A stretch of DNA of 64,000 nt, taken from contig NZ_SDMQ01000009.1 in assembly GCF_004324755.1 (NCBI RefSeq), forward strand, positions 1-64,000, given 5' to 3'. The DNA is from Propioniciclava sinopodophylli. Lineage in GTDB: Bacteria > Actinomycetota > Actinomycetes > Propionibacteriales > Propionibacteriaceae. Of the stretch, positions 26,082 through 34,869 are shown piece by piece (the stretch's first letter is position 1; each line of letters starts with the position of its first letter). The translations under genes were made by a program, and so were the position numbers. The notes under the pieces were generated by a model that was given only the letters and a program-made list of their open reading frames with translations, searched no databases and was not told the origin of the DNA.

Positions 26082-27248
26082 GTGGAGCGAACCATGCGCA
26101 CGGCGGCCGTGCGTGCCGGCATCGACACGGACGCCGCCGAGGGAGCGGTCGTCCCGCCGCTGTACCTGTCGACGACCTACCGCTTCGAGGGGCTCCGGAC
26201 GCCGCGGGCGTTCGACTACTCCCGGTCCGGCAACCCGACCCGCTCGCTGCTTGCGGACGCCCTGGCCGAGCTCGACGGCGCGGCGGGTGCCGTGGTCACG
26301 GCGTCCGGGATGGGCGCGATCTCGACGGTCCTGCTCGGCCTCGTGGCGGCCGGCGACGTCGTCGTCGCCCCGCACGACGCCTACGGCGGCACGTGGCGCC
26401 TGCTTGACGCACTGGCCAGGCGGGTGGGCTTCGACCTGCAGCTGCTTGACCTGACGGCGCCGGACGCCCCCGCTCGCGTCACCTCGCTCGCGCCGCGGCT
26501 GCTGTGGGTGGAGACGCCGTCCAACCCGCTGTTGGGCATCTCGGATCTTGCGGCCCTGGGCGAGGCCGCCCACGCCTGCGGCGGCCTCATGGCCGTCGAC
26601 AACACCTTCTGCTCGCCGGTGCTGCAGCGGCCCATCGAGCTCGGTGCCGACCTCGTGGTGCAGTCGTCGACCAAGTACCTCAACGGGCACTCCGACGTCA
26701 TCGGTGGCGTCGTGGCCTCGGCGACCGTGCAACTGGCCGAGCAGATGGCGTGGTGGGCCAACTGCCTGGGAGTCACGGGCGGGGCGTTCGACTCCTACCA
26801 GACCATGCGGGGGCTGCGGACCCTCGGCGTCCGGATGGCCGCCCACCAGGCCAACGCGGCCTCCGTCGTGGACGCCCTGGCCGGTCACGCCGCCGTTGCG
26901 CGCGTGTACTACCCGGGGCTGCCCGACCACCCCGGCCACGCACTGGCCGCCCGGCAGATGGCTGGCTTCGGAGGCATCGTGTCGTTCGACCTCGCCGGGG
27001 GGGAGGACGCCGTGGCCGCCTTCGTGGACGGCCTCGACCACTTCTCGCTGGCCGAGTCGCTGGGCGGCGTCGAGTCGCTGGTGTGCCACCCCGGCTCGAT
27101 GACGCACGCGGCGATGCCGCCCGACGTGCAGGCCGCCGCCGGTCTGGGGCCCGGTCTCGTCCGGCTCTCGGTCGGCATCGAGGACCCCGACGACCTCGTG
27201 GCCGACATCACCGCCGGGCTCGCCCGGGCCGCCGGCGCTCTTTCTTGA
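26082..27248 (+). CDS. metB: Cystathionine gamma-synthase/lyase (PLP enzyme)
   Basis: 388 residues, Cys/Met metabolism PLP family. PLP Lys198 lies in SSTKYLNGHSDVIGG; YSRSGNPTR and the C-terminal SLGGVESLVCHPGSMTHA are family hallmarks. Joins O-acyl-homoserine with cysteine to cystathionine, or splits cystathionine; the two activities are hard to tell apart by sequence. GTG at 26082 with AAGGGG upstream is chosen; an ATG at 26094 is an alternative. A TATGAT -10 element at 26044-26049 fits the promoter. Monocistronic, closed by a strong hairpin. Confidence 0.88.
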   Translation: MERTMRTAAVRAGIDTDAAEGAVVPPLYLSTTYRFEGLRTPRAFDYSRSGNPTRSLLADALAELDGAAGAVVTASGMGAISTVLLGLVAAGDVVVAPHDAYGGTWRLLDALARRVGFDLQLLDLTAPDAPARVTSLAPRLLWVETPSNPLLGISDLAALGEAAHACGGLMAVDNTFCSPVLQRPIELGADLVVQSSTKYLNGHSDVIGGVVASATVQLAEQMAWWANCLGVTGGAFDSYQTMRGLRTLGVRMAAHQANAASVVDALAGHAAVARVYYPGLPDHPGHALAARQMAGFGGIVSFDLAGGEDAVAAFVDGLDHFSLAESLGGVESLVCHPGSMTHAAMPPDVQAAAGLGPGLVRLSVGIEDPDDLVADITAGLARAAGALS

Positions 27249-27256
27249 GACGCGCG

Positions 27257-27285
27257 GTGCCCCCGTCCCGAGGGGACGGGGGCAC
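27257..27285. terminator. Bidirectional hairpin terminator
   Basis: Perfect 13-bp stem GTGCCCCCGTCCC (27257-27269) with its complement (27273-27285), 3-nt loop, between convergent metB and the EcsC gene. Confidence 0.85.
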
Positions 27286-27297
27286 TCGTGACGGGGG

Positions 27298-27999
27298 TCA
27301 GGCGCGCGGGAACTCCGCCCTGGCCTGGTCGCCGATGCGCTTCATCATCGCCAGGTCGATGCCGGCGCCGAAGACGCCCCCGGCGATCGGGACGAGCTTG
27401 CCGACGCGCGCGAACAGGCGCTCGCCGACAGAGCGGAGGATGCGGAAGCCCACGGCCTTCTGGATGACCATCAGCGCCGACTTCGGCAGGTTCTTGCCGG
27501 CGACGTTCAGCGCCGCCGAGGTGCCGACGCTCACGCCCGCCTTGGCCAGGATGTCCGACGAGTCCGAGCCGACCAGCGACAGCAGGACGGCGGTGCGGAT
27601 GCGCGGGTCGGCGAGGTCGTGGCCGCGCAGGTGCGCGACGGCCGCGGTCATGCGGGTCGCCTGCACGTAGAACTCGAAGACGTTGGCGGGGATCGCCACC
27701 ACCATGGTCAGGAAGCCGCCCAGCGAGGTCAGGAAGCCGCCCGCGGCACCGCCCACCAGGTGCTGGCGGACGACCGCGTCGACGGCGGCCTCGACGTCGC
27801 CGTTGCTCTTGGCGAGCGCCTTGTCGGCCACCGCCCTCGCGCCCGGGAAACCGATCACGCCCTCGATGCCCACCCCGGTGAGCTGCTTGATCAGGTTGGT
27901 GATCGCATCGTCGTTGCCGGTGGGATCGTTCGCCTCGTCCAACGCGGAACGCGTGATGGCGATCTCCTCGTCGCGGCGGAACATGTCGAACAGGCCCAT
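27298..27999 (-). CDS. EcsC family protein
   Basis: 233 residues. Resembles the EcsC domain: alternating amphipathic helices with Gly/Ala-rich stretches (GGAAGGFLTSLGGFLTMVVAIPANVFEFYVQA-like centre, IAGGVFGAGIDLAMM near the end). The family accompanies Ecs-type ABC transporters in Bacillus but also occurs alone; molecular role is unknown. ATG at 27999 has AAGGAG upstream; the longer open frame is discarded. No ABC gene is adjacent. Confidence 0.75.
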   Translation of the reverse strand: MGLFDMFRRDEEIAITRSALDEANDPTGNDDAITNLIKQLTGVGIEGVIGFPGARAVADKALAKSNGDVEAAVDAVVRQHLVGGAAGGFLTSLGGFLTMVVAIPANVFEFYVQATRMTAAVAHLRGHDLADPRIRTAVLLSLVGSDSSDILAKAGVSVGTSAALNVAGKNLPKSALMVIQKAVGFRILRSVGERLFARVGKLVPIAGGVFGAGIDLAMMKRIGDQARAEFPRA

Positions 28000-28098
28000 G
28001 GGGTCTCCTTGCCATCGGGGCCGCGCCCGTGCGCGGCTGACAGGTCGACTTTTCCGCACCCGGTCGCCCAGATCAAGGCGCGGCTAGGCAATTCAGGG

Positions 28099-29022
28099 TC
28101 AGCTCCGGGAGACCAACGCCCGCCCCAGCAGGGCCAGGTTGGCGGGCTTCTCCGCCAGCCGGCGCATGTAGTAGCCGTACCAGTCGACGCCGTAGGGGAC
28201 GTAGACGCGGACGCGGTGCCCCTCGCGCGCGAGGCGCAGCTGCTCGTCGGGGCGTACCCCGTACAGCATCTGGAACTCGTAGCTGTCGACACTGCGACCG
28301 GCGACCAGGAGCTGGCCGAGGGCGGCCGTGATCATCGCCGGGTCGTGGGTCGCGATCATCGGGTAGCCCTCTCCGGCCACCAGCACCGCCAGGCAGCGCT
28401 GGAACGCGGCGCGGACGTCGGCCGGGGACTGGTGGGCCACGGACGCCGGCTCGGCGTAGGCGCCCTTGCACAGACGGACCCGCGACCCCGGGCCGGCGAA
28501 GCGGGCGGCGTCCGCCTCGGTGCGGAACAGCATCGCCTGCAGCACGGTGCCGGTGCCGGCGAACTCGTGGCGCAGCGCGTCCACGAGGGCGTGGGTGGCG
28601 TCGGTGGTCGTGTGGTCCTCGGCGTCCAACGTGACGGTGGTGCCGGCCTCCGCGGCGGCGGACGCGATGCGCTGGGCGTTCTCCAGCGCCAGCTCGGCGC
28701 CGCCGGGGAGCGCCTGGCCCAGCGCGCTCGCCTTCAGGGAGACCTCGGCAACGTCGGTGAGGCCCGCGTCAGCCAGGCTCCGGACGAGGGTGATGTTGGC
28801 CTGGGTGGCGGCGCTGGCGGCCGCCGTGGTGGTGGTGTCCTCGCCGAGCGTGTCGATGGTGGCGAGGCGGCCGGACGCCTTGATCTCGCGGACCGCGCGC
28901 AGTGCATCCTCCACGCCCTCGCCGGGGACGAAGCGGTCGACGGTGCGACGGACGACGGGGAGCCGGGTGGCCAGATCACGCACGGTGTGGTTGCGCGAGG
29001 CGGCCAACAGCAGGTTCTTCAC
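28099..29022 (-). CDS. Proline dehydrogenase (monofunctional)
   Basis: 307 residues, an FAD-dependent TIM-barrel enzyme that oxidises proline to pyrroline-5-carboxylate. Recognisable segments are RLCKGAYAEP and the C-terminal RVYVPYGVDWYGYYMRRLAEKP, which binds proline and flavin. AGGAGG precedes the GTG start. The partner P5C dehydrogenase is not in the window. It follows the TerC gene by 18 nt on the same strand, though a functional link is not obvious. Confidence 0.93.
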   Translation of the reverse strand: MKNLLLAASRNHTVRDLATRLPVVRRTVDRFVPGEGVEDALRAVREIKASGRLATIDTLGEDTTTTAAASAATQANITLVRSLADAGLTDVAEVSLKASALGQALPGGAELALENAQRIASAAAEAGTTVTLDAEDHTTTDATHALVDALRHEFAGTGTVLQAMLFRTEADAARFAGPGSRVRLCKGAYAEPASVAHQSPADVRAAFQRCLAVLVAGEGYPMIATHDPAMITAALGQLLVAGRSVDSYEFQMLYGVRPDEQLRLAREGHRVRVYVPYGVDWYGYYMRRLAEKPANLALLGRALVSRS

Positions 29023-29040
29023 TGGGTCCTCCTGTGGAGA

Positions 29041-30369
29041 TCAGTCCTCGTGGTCGGCCCCCTCCAGGGCGTCCGGGTTCTCCAGGGCGCGCCGGTAGGC
29101 CGCCGTGTCGAGCTTCGCCTGGCCCTGCAGGCGGTCGCGCGACTCGAACCACTGGGGGTTCTGGTCGACGTACCGGTCGTGCGTGGCGTGCGCCTCGTCG
29201 AGGAGGTCGAGGAGCTCCTGCTCGCGGAAGATCTCGTGCTTGTACTTCTCGGGCAGCGCCAGCAGCGCGGCCTCCTCGTTCAGCAGATTGCGGTACAGCT
29301 TCTCGCGCTGGACGGGGTCCGCCTCGAAGCCCGTGTCCAGGTACTGCTTGGCGTGGCGGCGGGTGTTCTTGATGGTGGTGAGCGCCTTGCCCTTGGGGGA
29401 GACCAGCGAGAAGAAGATGACCACGATCAGCGTGGCGATGATGACGCCGAGGCTCAGCTCGGTGCTGACCTCGAACACCGGCACGTGCTCGCCGCCGTTG
29501 ATGAACGGCAGGTTGTTCTCGTGGAGGGCGTGCAGGATGAGCTTCACGCCGATGAAGGCGAGGATGATCGCCAAGCCGTACTTGAGGTAGATCAGGCGGT
29601 CGAGCAGGCCGTCGATGAGGAAGTACAGCTGGCGCAGGCCCAGCAGCGAGAACGCGACGGCGGTGAAGACGATGTAGGTCTCCTGCGTCAGGCCGAAGAT
29701 GGCCGGGATCGAGTCGAGCGCGAACATGACGTCGGTGCCACCGATGGCGATCATGACCAGCAGCAGCGGGGTCATGGCCTTCTTGCCGTTCTCGACCGTG
29801 AACAGCTTGTCGCCGTCGTAGTGGTCGGTGGTGTGCATGAAACGCTTGGCGAGGCGGATGATGAAGTTGTTGGCCTCCGACGACTCCTCATCCTCGCCGT
29901 CCTTCTCCGGCTTGATGAGGTTGCCGGCGGTGAGCAGCAGGATCAGGCCGAAGATGTAGAACACCCAGGCGAAGCTGTTGATCAGGGCGGCGCCCAGGAA
30001 GATGAAGCCGGTGCGGAAGATCAGCGACACCACGATGCCGAACATCAGCACCGCCTGCTGGTTCTGCCGCGGCACCTTGAAGCTCGCCATGATGATGAGG
30101 AAGACGAACAGGTTGTCGACCGACAGGCTCAGCTCGGTGATGTAGCCGGCGAAGTACTCCACGCCCCACTGCTGTCCGTACGCGATCCACATGTAGACGC
30201 CGAAGGCGATGGCGATCGACACGTAGATCGACGTCCACTTGGCTGCCTCACCGATCGTGGGGATGTGCGACTTCCGGACGTGGAAGAAGAAGTCGAAGGC
30301 CAGCAGCGCGATGATGCCGACGATCGTCGCGATCCAGACCGGTGTGGAAACCACTAAGGGAATGAGCAC
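29041..30369 (-). CDS. TerC/Alx family integral membrane protein
   Basis: 442 residues. TerC family with nine or so membrane segments and the conserved acidic sites ELSLSVDNLFVFLIIM and GGTDVMFALDSIPAIFGLT; C-terminal cytoplasmic extension of about 110 residues makes it longer than the usual 320-350. Relatives Alx and MeeF/MeeY are manganese exporters that help metalate secreted proteins. I looked for a yybP-ykoY Mn2+ riboswitch upstream and saw no clear match. GTG start at 30369. Confidence 0.9.
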   Translation of the reverse strand: MLIPLVVSTPVWIATIVGIIALLAFDFFFHVRKSHIPTIGEAAKWTSIYVSIAIAFGVYMWIAYGQQWGVEYFAGYITELSLSVDNLFVFLIIMASFKVPRQNQQAVLMFGIVVSLIFRTGFIFLGAALINSFAWVFYIFGLILLLTAGNLIKPEKDGEDEESSEANNFIIRLAKRFMHTTDHYDGDKLFTVENGKKAMTPLLLVMIAIGGTDVMFALDSIPAIFGLTQETYIVFTAVAFSLLGLRQLYFLIDGLLDRLIYLKYGLAIILAFIGVKLILHALHENNLPFINGGEHVPVFEVSTELSLGVIIATLIVVIFFSLVSPKGKALTTIKNTRRHAKQYLDTGFEADPVQREKLYRNLLNEEAALLALPEKYKHEIFREQELLDLLDEAHATHDRYVDQNPQWFESRDRLQGQAKLDTAAYRRALENPDALEGADHED

Positions 30370-30493
30370 GGTGGGCGCCTTTCGAGATTACGTGCCGTTC
30401 GGTCCCGCCAGGCAGTGCGTCGCGCAGGCGGACAACCTCGTTGTCCATGTGACCCGCTCGGGCCTACCCGGGGGATTCTATGCGAACTGCACC

Positions 30494-30532
30494 GGGGCGG
30501 GCTGCAGGTTGCCACCACGTGCAGCCCGCCCC
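30494..30532 (-). terminator. Hairpin terminator after GH3 gene
   Basis: 13-bp perfect stem GGGGCGGGCTGCA (30494-30506) with TGCAGCCCGCCCC (30520-30532), 13-nt loop, 24 nt beyond the GH3 stop codon on the reverse strand. Confidence 0.75.
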
Positions 30533-30555
30533 GAGGGCAGGGGCGAGGCGGACCG

Positions 30556-32280
30556 TCAGAGGCGGGCCTGCCACTTGTCGGCCCACACGAGGTCGTTGGG
30601 CGTGCCCCGGAACTCCGACTTCCCCTCGAGCTTGTCCAGGGTCGCCCGGACGTTCTCCTCGTTGGGGTGGTAGGCGTTCACGTAGCACTTGACCATCGTC
30701 GCGTCGTGCAGGTGGGTGGTGAAGTTGTGGCTGACCATGAAGGTCGGCACCTCCCAGACGTACCAGGGGCACTCGTTGCTCATCGCCGTCTTCCACTGGA
30801 TGCGGTAGTTGTTCTGCGCCCCGTAGCCGATCACCTCGGCGAGGATCAGGGCGGCGTCCACCTCGTCGCGGTACTTCAGGGTCGGTCCCTTCACCCGGGT
30901 GGTGCCGTCGTTCACCTCGACCTCGTAGCCGCGCTCTTCGAGCAGCTTCACGTAGGTGTTCAGCATGACGGGGTCGCCGCCGCCGGTGATACCGCCGACC
31001 TCGCCGGTCAGGTGGTAGATCCTGATCCGCCTGTGGTCGTTCGGGTTCAGCGGCAGCTGGTCGAGGGTGTTCTTGACCAGCGTGATGCCCTTGTCCGCGG
31101 CGTCCGCCCGCATGGCCAGGTGCTCCTCGCAGCCCACGACGTCCAGGTCGGACGCGGTGCGCAACAGCGTGCCCTGGGCCTGGGCCCGGTGCAGGTTGAG
31201 CTTGGCCTTGAGGCCGAGCACGCGGCGGTTGGCGTCGTCGAGGCGCTCCTTGGTGATGACGCCGTTCTCGACGCCGGCCTTCATGAACCCGAAGTCCTCC
31301 TCCAGGTTGTTGAAGAACAGGAACGCGTCGCAGCCGGCGGCGATGGACAGCGGGACGTAGTCCTCGCGCCTCATGGCCGAGGTCATGCCCAGCATGTGCG
31401 AGGCGTCCGTGATGATCGCGCCGTTGAAGCCCAGCTCGGTCTTGAGCAGGCCGTTCAGCAGTTCGTCGGCCAGGGTCGCGGGCAGGATCTCCTCGTCCTT
31501 GAGCTCGGGGTTGAGCTTCTGCTGGTAGTACGGCAGCGCGATGTGGCCGGCCATGATCATCTCGACGCCGTTCTCGATGTGAGCCCGGTAGACCTTGCCG
31601 AACGAGGCGTCCCACTCGTCGGGCTGCAGCTCGTTCACGCCCAGGATGAGGTGCTGGTCGCGCTCCTCGGTGCCGTCGCCGGGCCAGTGCTTGACGCAGG
31701 TCAGGATGCCGGACTCGCGCTGGCCCTCGACGAACGGGATCGTGTACTTGATGACGTCGTCGGCGTTCGTGCCGTACGCGCGGGTGTTCACGATCGTGTT
31801 GCGCCAGTTGAACAGGATGTCCACGCACGGGTCGAAGTTGAGGTTGGCGCCGATGGCGCGCATCTCGCGTCCGGACACATAGCCGGCGTTGCGGGCGACC
31901 TCCACCGAGCCGGTCGCCTCCGTCTGGGCGCCAGAGGCGATGTAGGTGCCGTCCGACATGGCGCCGTTGCCGCCCGAGTCGCAGTTGGCCGCGATCAGCA
32001 GCGGCACCTTGGACGCCTTCTGCAGGCGGTTGAGCAGCCCCTGCACCTTCTCGGCGGTGCCGCCGTGGTAGCGGGCGATGCCGATGTGGAACTTCTCGAT
32101 GATGTCCTCGGCGGTGTACGGGTTGCCGGAGAAGCTGTCCTCACCGAAGAAGAACAGGTTGGTGAACAGCTGCCCCACCTGCTCGTCCAGGCTCATGCCG
32201 GCGAGGGTCTCCTCGACCCAGGCGACCTGGTCGTCGTCGAGGTTGTACGGGCTGGCCTTCAGGTCGACGAGTTTCGGCAT
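30556..32280 (-). CDS. GH3 family NagZ-like N-acetylglucosaminidase or phosphorylase
   Basis: 574 residues. The N-terminal (beta/alpha)8 domain has KHWPGDG (197-203), the Asp208-Gln-His210 pair equivalent to the NagZ Asp-His dyad, and nucleophile Asp292 in IITDASHMLG. A further C-terminal domain (about 375-574) resembles the GH3 alpha/beta sandwich with ITLVKN. No signal peptide, so cytoplasmic. Family members cleave or phosphorolyse terminal beta-GlcNAc in cell-wall recycling. The gene starts 3 nt after the HAD hydrolase stop, with GGAGGTG inside that gene, so it is cotranscribed with it. Confidence 0.85.
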   Translation of the reverse strand: MPKLVDLKASPYNLDDDQVAWVEETLAGMSLDEQVGQLFTNLFFFGEDSFSGNPYTAEDIIEKFHIGIARYHGGTAEKVQGLLNRLQKASKVPLLIAANCDSGGNGAMSDGTYIASGAQTEATGSVEVARNAGYVSGREMRAIGANLNFDPCVDILFNWRNTIVNTRAYGTNADDVIKYTIPFVEGQRESGILTCVKHWPGDGTEERDQHLILGVNELQPDEWDASFGKVYRAHIENGVEMIMAGHIALPYYQQKLNPELKDEEILPATLADELLNGLLKTELGFNGAIITDASHMLGMTSAMRREDYVPLSIAAGCDAFLFFNNLEEDFGFMKAGVENGVITKERLDDANRRVLGLKAKLNLHRAQAQGTLLRTASDLDVVGCEEHLAMRADAADKGITLVKNTLDQLPLNPNDHRRIRIYHLTGEVGGITGGGDPVMLNTYVKLLEERGYEVEVNDGTTRVKGPTLKYRDEVDAALILAEVIGYGAQNNYRIQWKTAMSNECPWYVWEVPTFMVSHNFTTHLHDATMVKCYVNAYHPNEENVRATLDKLEGKSEFRGTPNDLVWADKWQARL

Positions 32281-32283
32281 CGG

Positions 32284-33225
32284 TCACTTCACCTCCGGCA
32301 TCGTGACGGTGCGGTTGCCGGAGATGGTCTCCCACGGCACCTGGTCGGGCAGCTTGGCGTTGAACTCGTCGATCAGCATCTGCTGGTACTCGCCGGCGAA
32401 CGTGCCGTCGAGGAACCTGCCCAGCGCCTCGGTCTTGAACCGGTTCCAGGACCGCTTCTCCTCGCCGGGCAGGATCGGGTAGTAGAGACAGCCGACCTTC
32501 GCGGCGGCGTCCCGGTCGCCCGGGGCGTCCCCGATCAGCATGATCTTGTCGTCGGCGTACTTGCCCTTGGCCGCGTACTGGACGTGCTCGGCCTTCGAGC
32601 CCATCTCCTGTCCGGCGATGACCTTCATGAACTGCGCCAGCCCGTGGGCGTTCCACTCGTACTCGAGCGCGTGGACGGGGGTCGCGGAGACGGTCATCTG
32701 GTCAATGCCCACCTCCTCCATGGCCTGCATCGACTCGCGGACGCCCACGAACGGGCCCGCGTTGTGCACCATGTCGGCGATGCGCGCGTTGACGTCGTCG
32801 CCCCACCGGATCGCGCGGGCGATGGTTTCGGACGGGTGGTCCTCGTAGTACTGGGCGATGCCCTTGTCGGAGAGCGGGTAGCCCGGGGCGTTCACGAACT
32901 CGGTGAGCTCGGGGTACTCGGGGATCGTTACGCCACGCTCGGCCACCTCGACGCGGTCGCGGAGGAGGTCGAGGAGCTGCTTGAGGGCCAGCCAACGGTT
33001 GAGGCCGCGCGTCACCGAACCCAGGTTGACGAAGAGCGCCGTCTCGCGGGCGAGGGTGGACACCGGCTGCAGGTCCCAGGCCTTGATGTAGGCGGGGGTG
33101 AAGCATTCGAGGTGCTTGATGTCCATGGCGTCCATGGCGCACCCGTCCGAGTCGATGCCCACGAAGTACTCGCTCGTGGGGACGAAGTCGACGAGCACCT
33201 GAGCGGCTTGGGGATGCTGGATCAC
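32284..33225 (-). CDS. HAD superfamily hydrolase
   Basis: 313 residues. HAD motif I is GIDSDGCAMD (nucleophile Asp and acid/base Asp), motif II TVSATP, motif III Lys near KGKYADDK and motif IV MLIGDAPGDRDAA. A large helical cap lies between motifs I and II. It is the first gene of an operon with the GH3 enzyme, suggesting it dephosphorylates a sugar phosphate made there. Start is GTG at 33225 with AAGGAG upstream. Confidence 0.8.
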   Translation of the reverse strand: MIQHPQAAQVLVDFVPTSEYFVGIDSDGCAMDAMDIKHLECFTPAYIKAWDLQPVSTLARETALFVNLGSVTRGLNRWLALKQLLDLLRDRVEVAERGVTIPEYPELTEFVNAPGYPLSDKGIAQYYEDHPSETIARAIRWGDDVNARIADMVHNAGPFVGVRESMQAMEEVGIDQMTVSATPVHALEYEWNAHGLAQFMKVIAGQEMGSKAEHVQYAAKGKYADDKIMLIGDAPGDRDAAAKVGCLYYPILPGEEKRSWNRFKTEALGRFLDGTFAGEYQQMLIDEFNAKLPDQVPWETISGNRTVTMPEVK

Positions 33226-33312
33226 TGGGCGCTGCTCCTTTGTTGGCGGATTGCCTCATTCTCGCGGGGGCGGCCCGGCCCCGCTGGGGTTCCGACAAGT
33301 TGCCACGGCTGG

Positions 33313-33318
33313 TTGGAT
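33313..33318 (+). promoter_or_regulatory. Possible -10 box for leaderless HAD mRNA
   Basis: TTGGAT, six nucleotides before the ATG at 33325; weaker match because the second base is T. Confidence 0.25.
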
Positions 33319-33324
33319 GGCGTC

Positions 33325-33993
33325 ATGGAGAGCCGCTTGCAGGCCGTGGTGTTCGACATGGACGGCACGTTGACCGACTCCGAACAGGAGTGGGACGTGG
33401 TGCGTCGGGGGTTGGCCGAGGCCGACCGGCTGGCGTGGCCGGAGGAGGCCACCAAGGCGATGATGGGCATGAGCACGCCCGAGTGGTCGGCCTACCTCGT
33501 CGAGACGGTGGGGTTGTTCGGGTCGGCCGAGGAGGTCGCACGGCGGACGATCGACGCGATGGCGGACGCCTACCGCGAGGGTCGGATCCCGGTGCTGCAC
33601 GGGGCGGTGGACGCCGTGAACCGGATGGCGGAGATAGCCCCGTTGGCTGTGGCGTCCAGCTCGCCGCGGGTGTTGATCGAGGCCGGCCTGGGGCTCTTGG
33701 GCGTCCGGGACAAGGTGGCGGTCGTGGTCTCGACCGAGGAGGTCGCGCGCGGCAAGCCCCACCCCGACGGTTTCCTGGCCGCCTGCGACGCGCTGCGTGT
33801 GGATCCGGCGGCGACGCTGGCGATCGAGGACTCCACCAACGGGCTCAAGTCGGCCCTGGCGGCCGGCATGAGGGTCGTGGCCGTCCCGCCGCGGTTCCAC
33901 CCTCCCGCCCCGGACGTCCTCGCCCGCGCCCACGCGGTCATCGACGACCTGGACGCCCTCACCGTCGACCTCGTCCAGTCCCTCTTCACCTGA
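33325..33993 (+). CDS. HAD phosphatase, beta-phosphoglucomutase-like subgroup
   Basis: 222 residues. Motif I FDMDGTLTDSE (10-20), motif II VASSSPR, motif III Lys in RGKPHPDGF, motif IV IEDSTNGLKSALAAGM; the last is typical of the beta-phosphoglucomutase/YniC/GPP group of subclass I HADs. Likely acts on a small phosphosugar or polyol phosphate. It is divergent from the HAD-GH3 operon, hinting at a shared sugar-phosphate context. Followed by repeat array B2. Confidence 0.87.
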   Translation: MESRLQAVVFDMDGTLTDSEQEWDVVRRGLAEADRLAWPEEATKAMMGMSTPEWSAYLVETVGLFGSAEEVARRTIDAMADAYREGRIPVLHGAVDAVNRMAEIAPLAVASSSPRVLIEAGLGLLGVRDKVAVVVSTEEVARGKPHPDGFLAACDALRVDPAATLAIEDSTNGLKSALAAGMRVVAVPPRFHPPAPDVLARAHAVIDDLDALTVDLVQSLFT

Positions 33994-34002
33994 CCCCCAA
34001 CC

Positions 34003-34080
34003 GCCGAGAGCCCCGGTGTTGTGTGCCGAGAGCCCCGGGTTAGTGTGCCGACGGCCCCGGTGTTGTGTGCCGACGGCCCC
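34003..34080 (-). repeat. 22-bp-period tandem repeat array B2 (4 units)
   Basis: On the reverse strand cores GGGGCTCTCGGC (two) and GGGGCCGTCGGC (two). On plus the units start at 34003, 34025, 34047 and 34069, period 22. Linkers are ACACAACACC and ACACTAACCC. The array fills the gap between convergent HAD and ung genes; no other terminator is visible. Confidence 0.92.
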
Positions 34081-34087
34081 TACGGCA

Positions 34088-34765
34088 TCAGGGGAGGCGC
34101 CAGTCGATCGGATCCGCGCCCTGTTCGGCCAGGGCCTCGTTGGCACGGCTGAAGGGGCGTGACCCGAAGAACCCGTACCGAGCGGCCATGGGGGAGGGGT
34201 GGGCCGACCCGATGAGCGGGACGTCGCCGAGCCGCGGGCCCAAGGCTTGGGCGTCCTTGCCCCAGAGGATGGCGACGAGAGGCCCGCCGCGCTCGACGAG
34301 GGCGTCGATGGCGGCGTCCGTCACGACCTCCCAGCCCTTCCCGCGGTGGGACGCCGGCGCCCCGGGGCGAACGGTCAGGCTACGGTTCAGCAGCAGGACG
34401 CCACGCTCGAACCAGGCACTCAGGTCGCCGTGTTCGGCGGGCGGGATGCCGAGGTCGGAGTGCAGTTCGGCATAGATGTTCTGGAGCGACCGGGGGATGG
34501 GGCGGACGTCCCGGGCGACCGAGAACGACAGGCCGACAGCGTGGCCCGGGGTGGGGTAGGGGTCCTGGCCGACGATCAGCACGCGGACGTCCGCGAGTGG
34601 TCGGGTGAAGGCACGCAAGACGTTTTCACCGGCGGGCAGGTAGGACCGCCCGGCGGCGACTTCCTCGCGCAGGAACGCACCCATCGCTGCCACGTGTTCA
34701 GCGACGGGGGCGAGGGCGTCCGCCCAGTCGGGTGTGATCAACTCGTTCAGCGGGCGTGCGGTCAC
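34088..34765 (-). CDS. ung: Uracil-DNA glycosylase (family 1)
   Basis: 225 residues, full length. Water-activating loop [17 protein letters not shown] with Asp68, and the Leu-intercalation/His loop [21 protein letters not shown] with His189. Removes uracil from DNA in base-excision repair. The GTG start at 34765 follows a TAGCCT box by six nucleotides. It is divergent from the AI-2E exporter gene, with repeat array B3 between them, and faces array B2 at its 3' end. Confidence 0.96.
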   Translation of the reverse strand: MTARPLNELITPDWADALAPVAEHVAAMGAFLREEVAAGRSYLPAGENVLRAFTRPLADVRVLIVGQDPYPTPGHAVGLSFSVARDVRPIPRSLQNIYAELHSDLGIPPAEHGDLSAWFERGVLLLNRSLTVRPGAPASHRGKGWEVVTDAAIDALVERGGPLVAILWGKDAQALGPRLGDVPLIGSAHPSPMAARYGFFGSRPFSRANEALAEQGADPIDWRLP

Positions 34766-34771
34766 GGGGTC

Positions 34772-34777
34772 AGGCTA
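34772..34777 (-). promoter_or_regulatory. -10 box for leaderless ung mRNA
   Basis: TAGCCT on the reverse strand, six nucleotides before the ung GTG. Array B3 starts 2 nt further upstream and covers the expected -35 position. Confidence 0.45.
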
Positions 34778-34779
34778 GC

Positions 34780-34835
34780 GGGGCTGTCGGCGGACGGTGG
34801 CGGGGCTGTCGGCCCACAGAGCCGGGGCTGTCGGC
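34780..34835 (+). repeat. 22-bp-period tandem repeat array B3 (3 units)
   Basis: GGGGCTGTCGGC at 34780, 34802 and 34824, period 22, with differing linkers. Lies in the 104-bp divergent promoter region of ung and the AI-2E gene; a TACGCT hexamer for the latter at 34839-34844 directly follows. Confidence 0.92.
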
Positions 34836-34869
34836 AGATACGCTGTCGAGCGGAAAGAAGGAGTGCCCC

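Noticed and set aside
30370-30555. yybP-ykoY manganese riboswitch upstream of terC
   Set aside because: The conserved aptamer blocks could not be aligned in the 190-nt region; only the GH3 terminator hairpin is clear.
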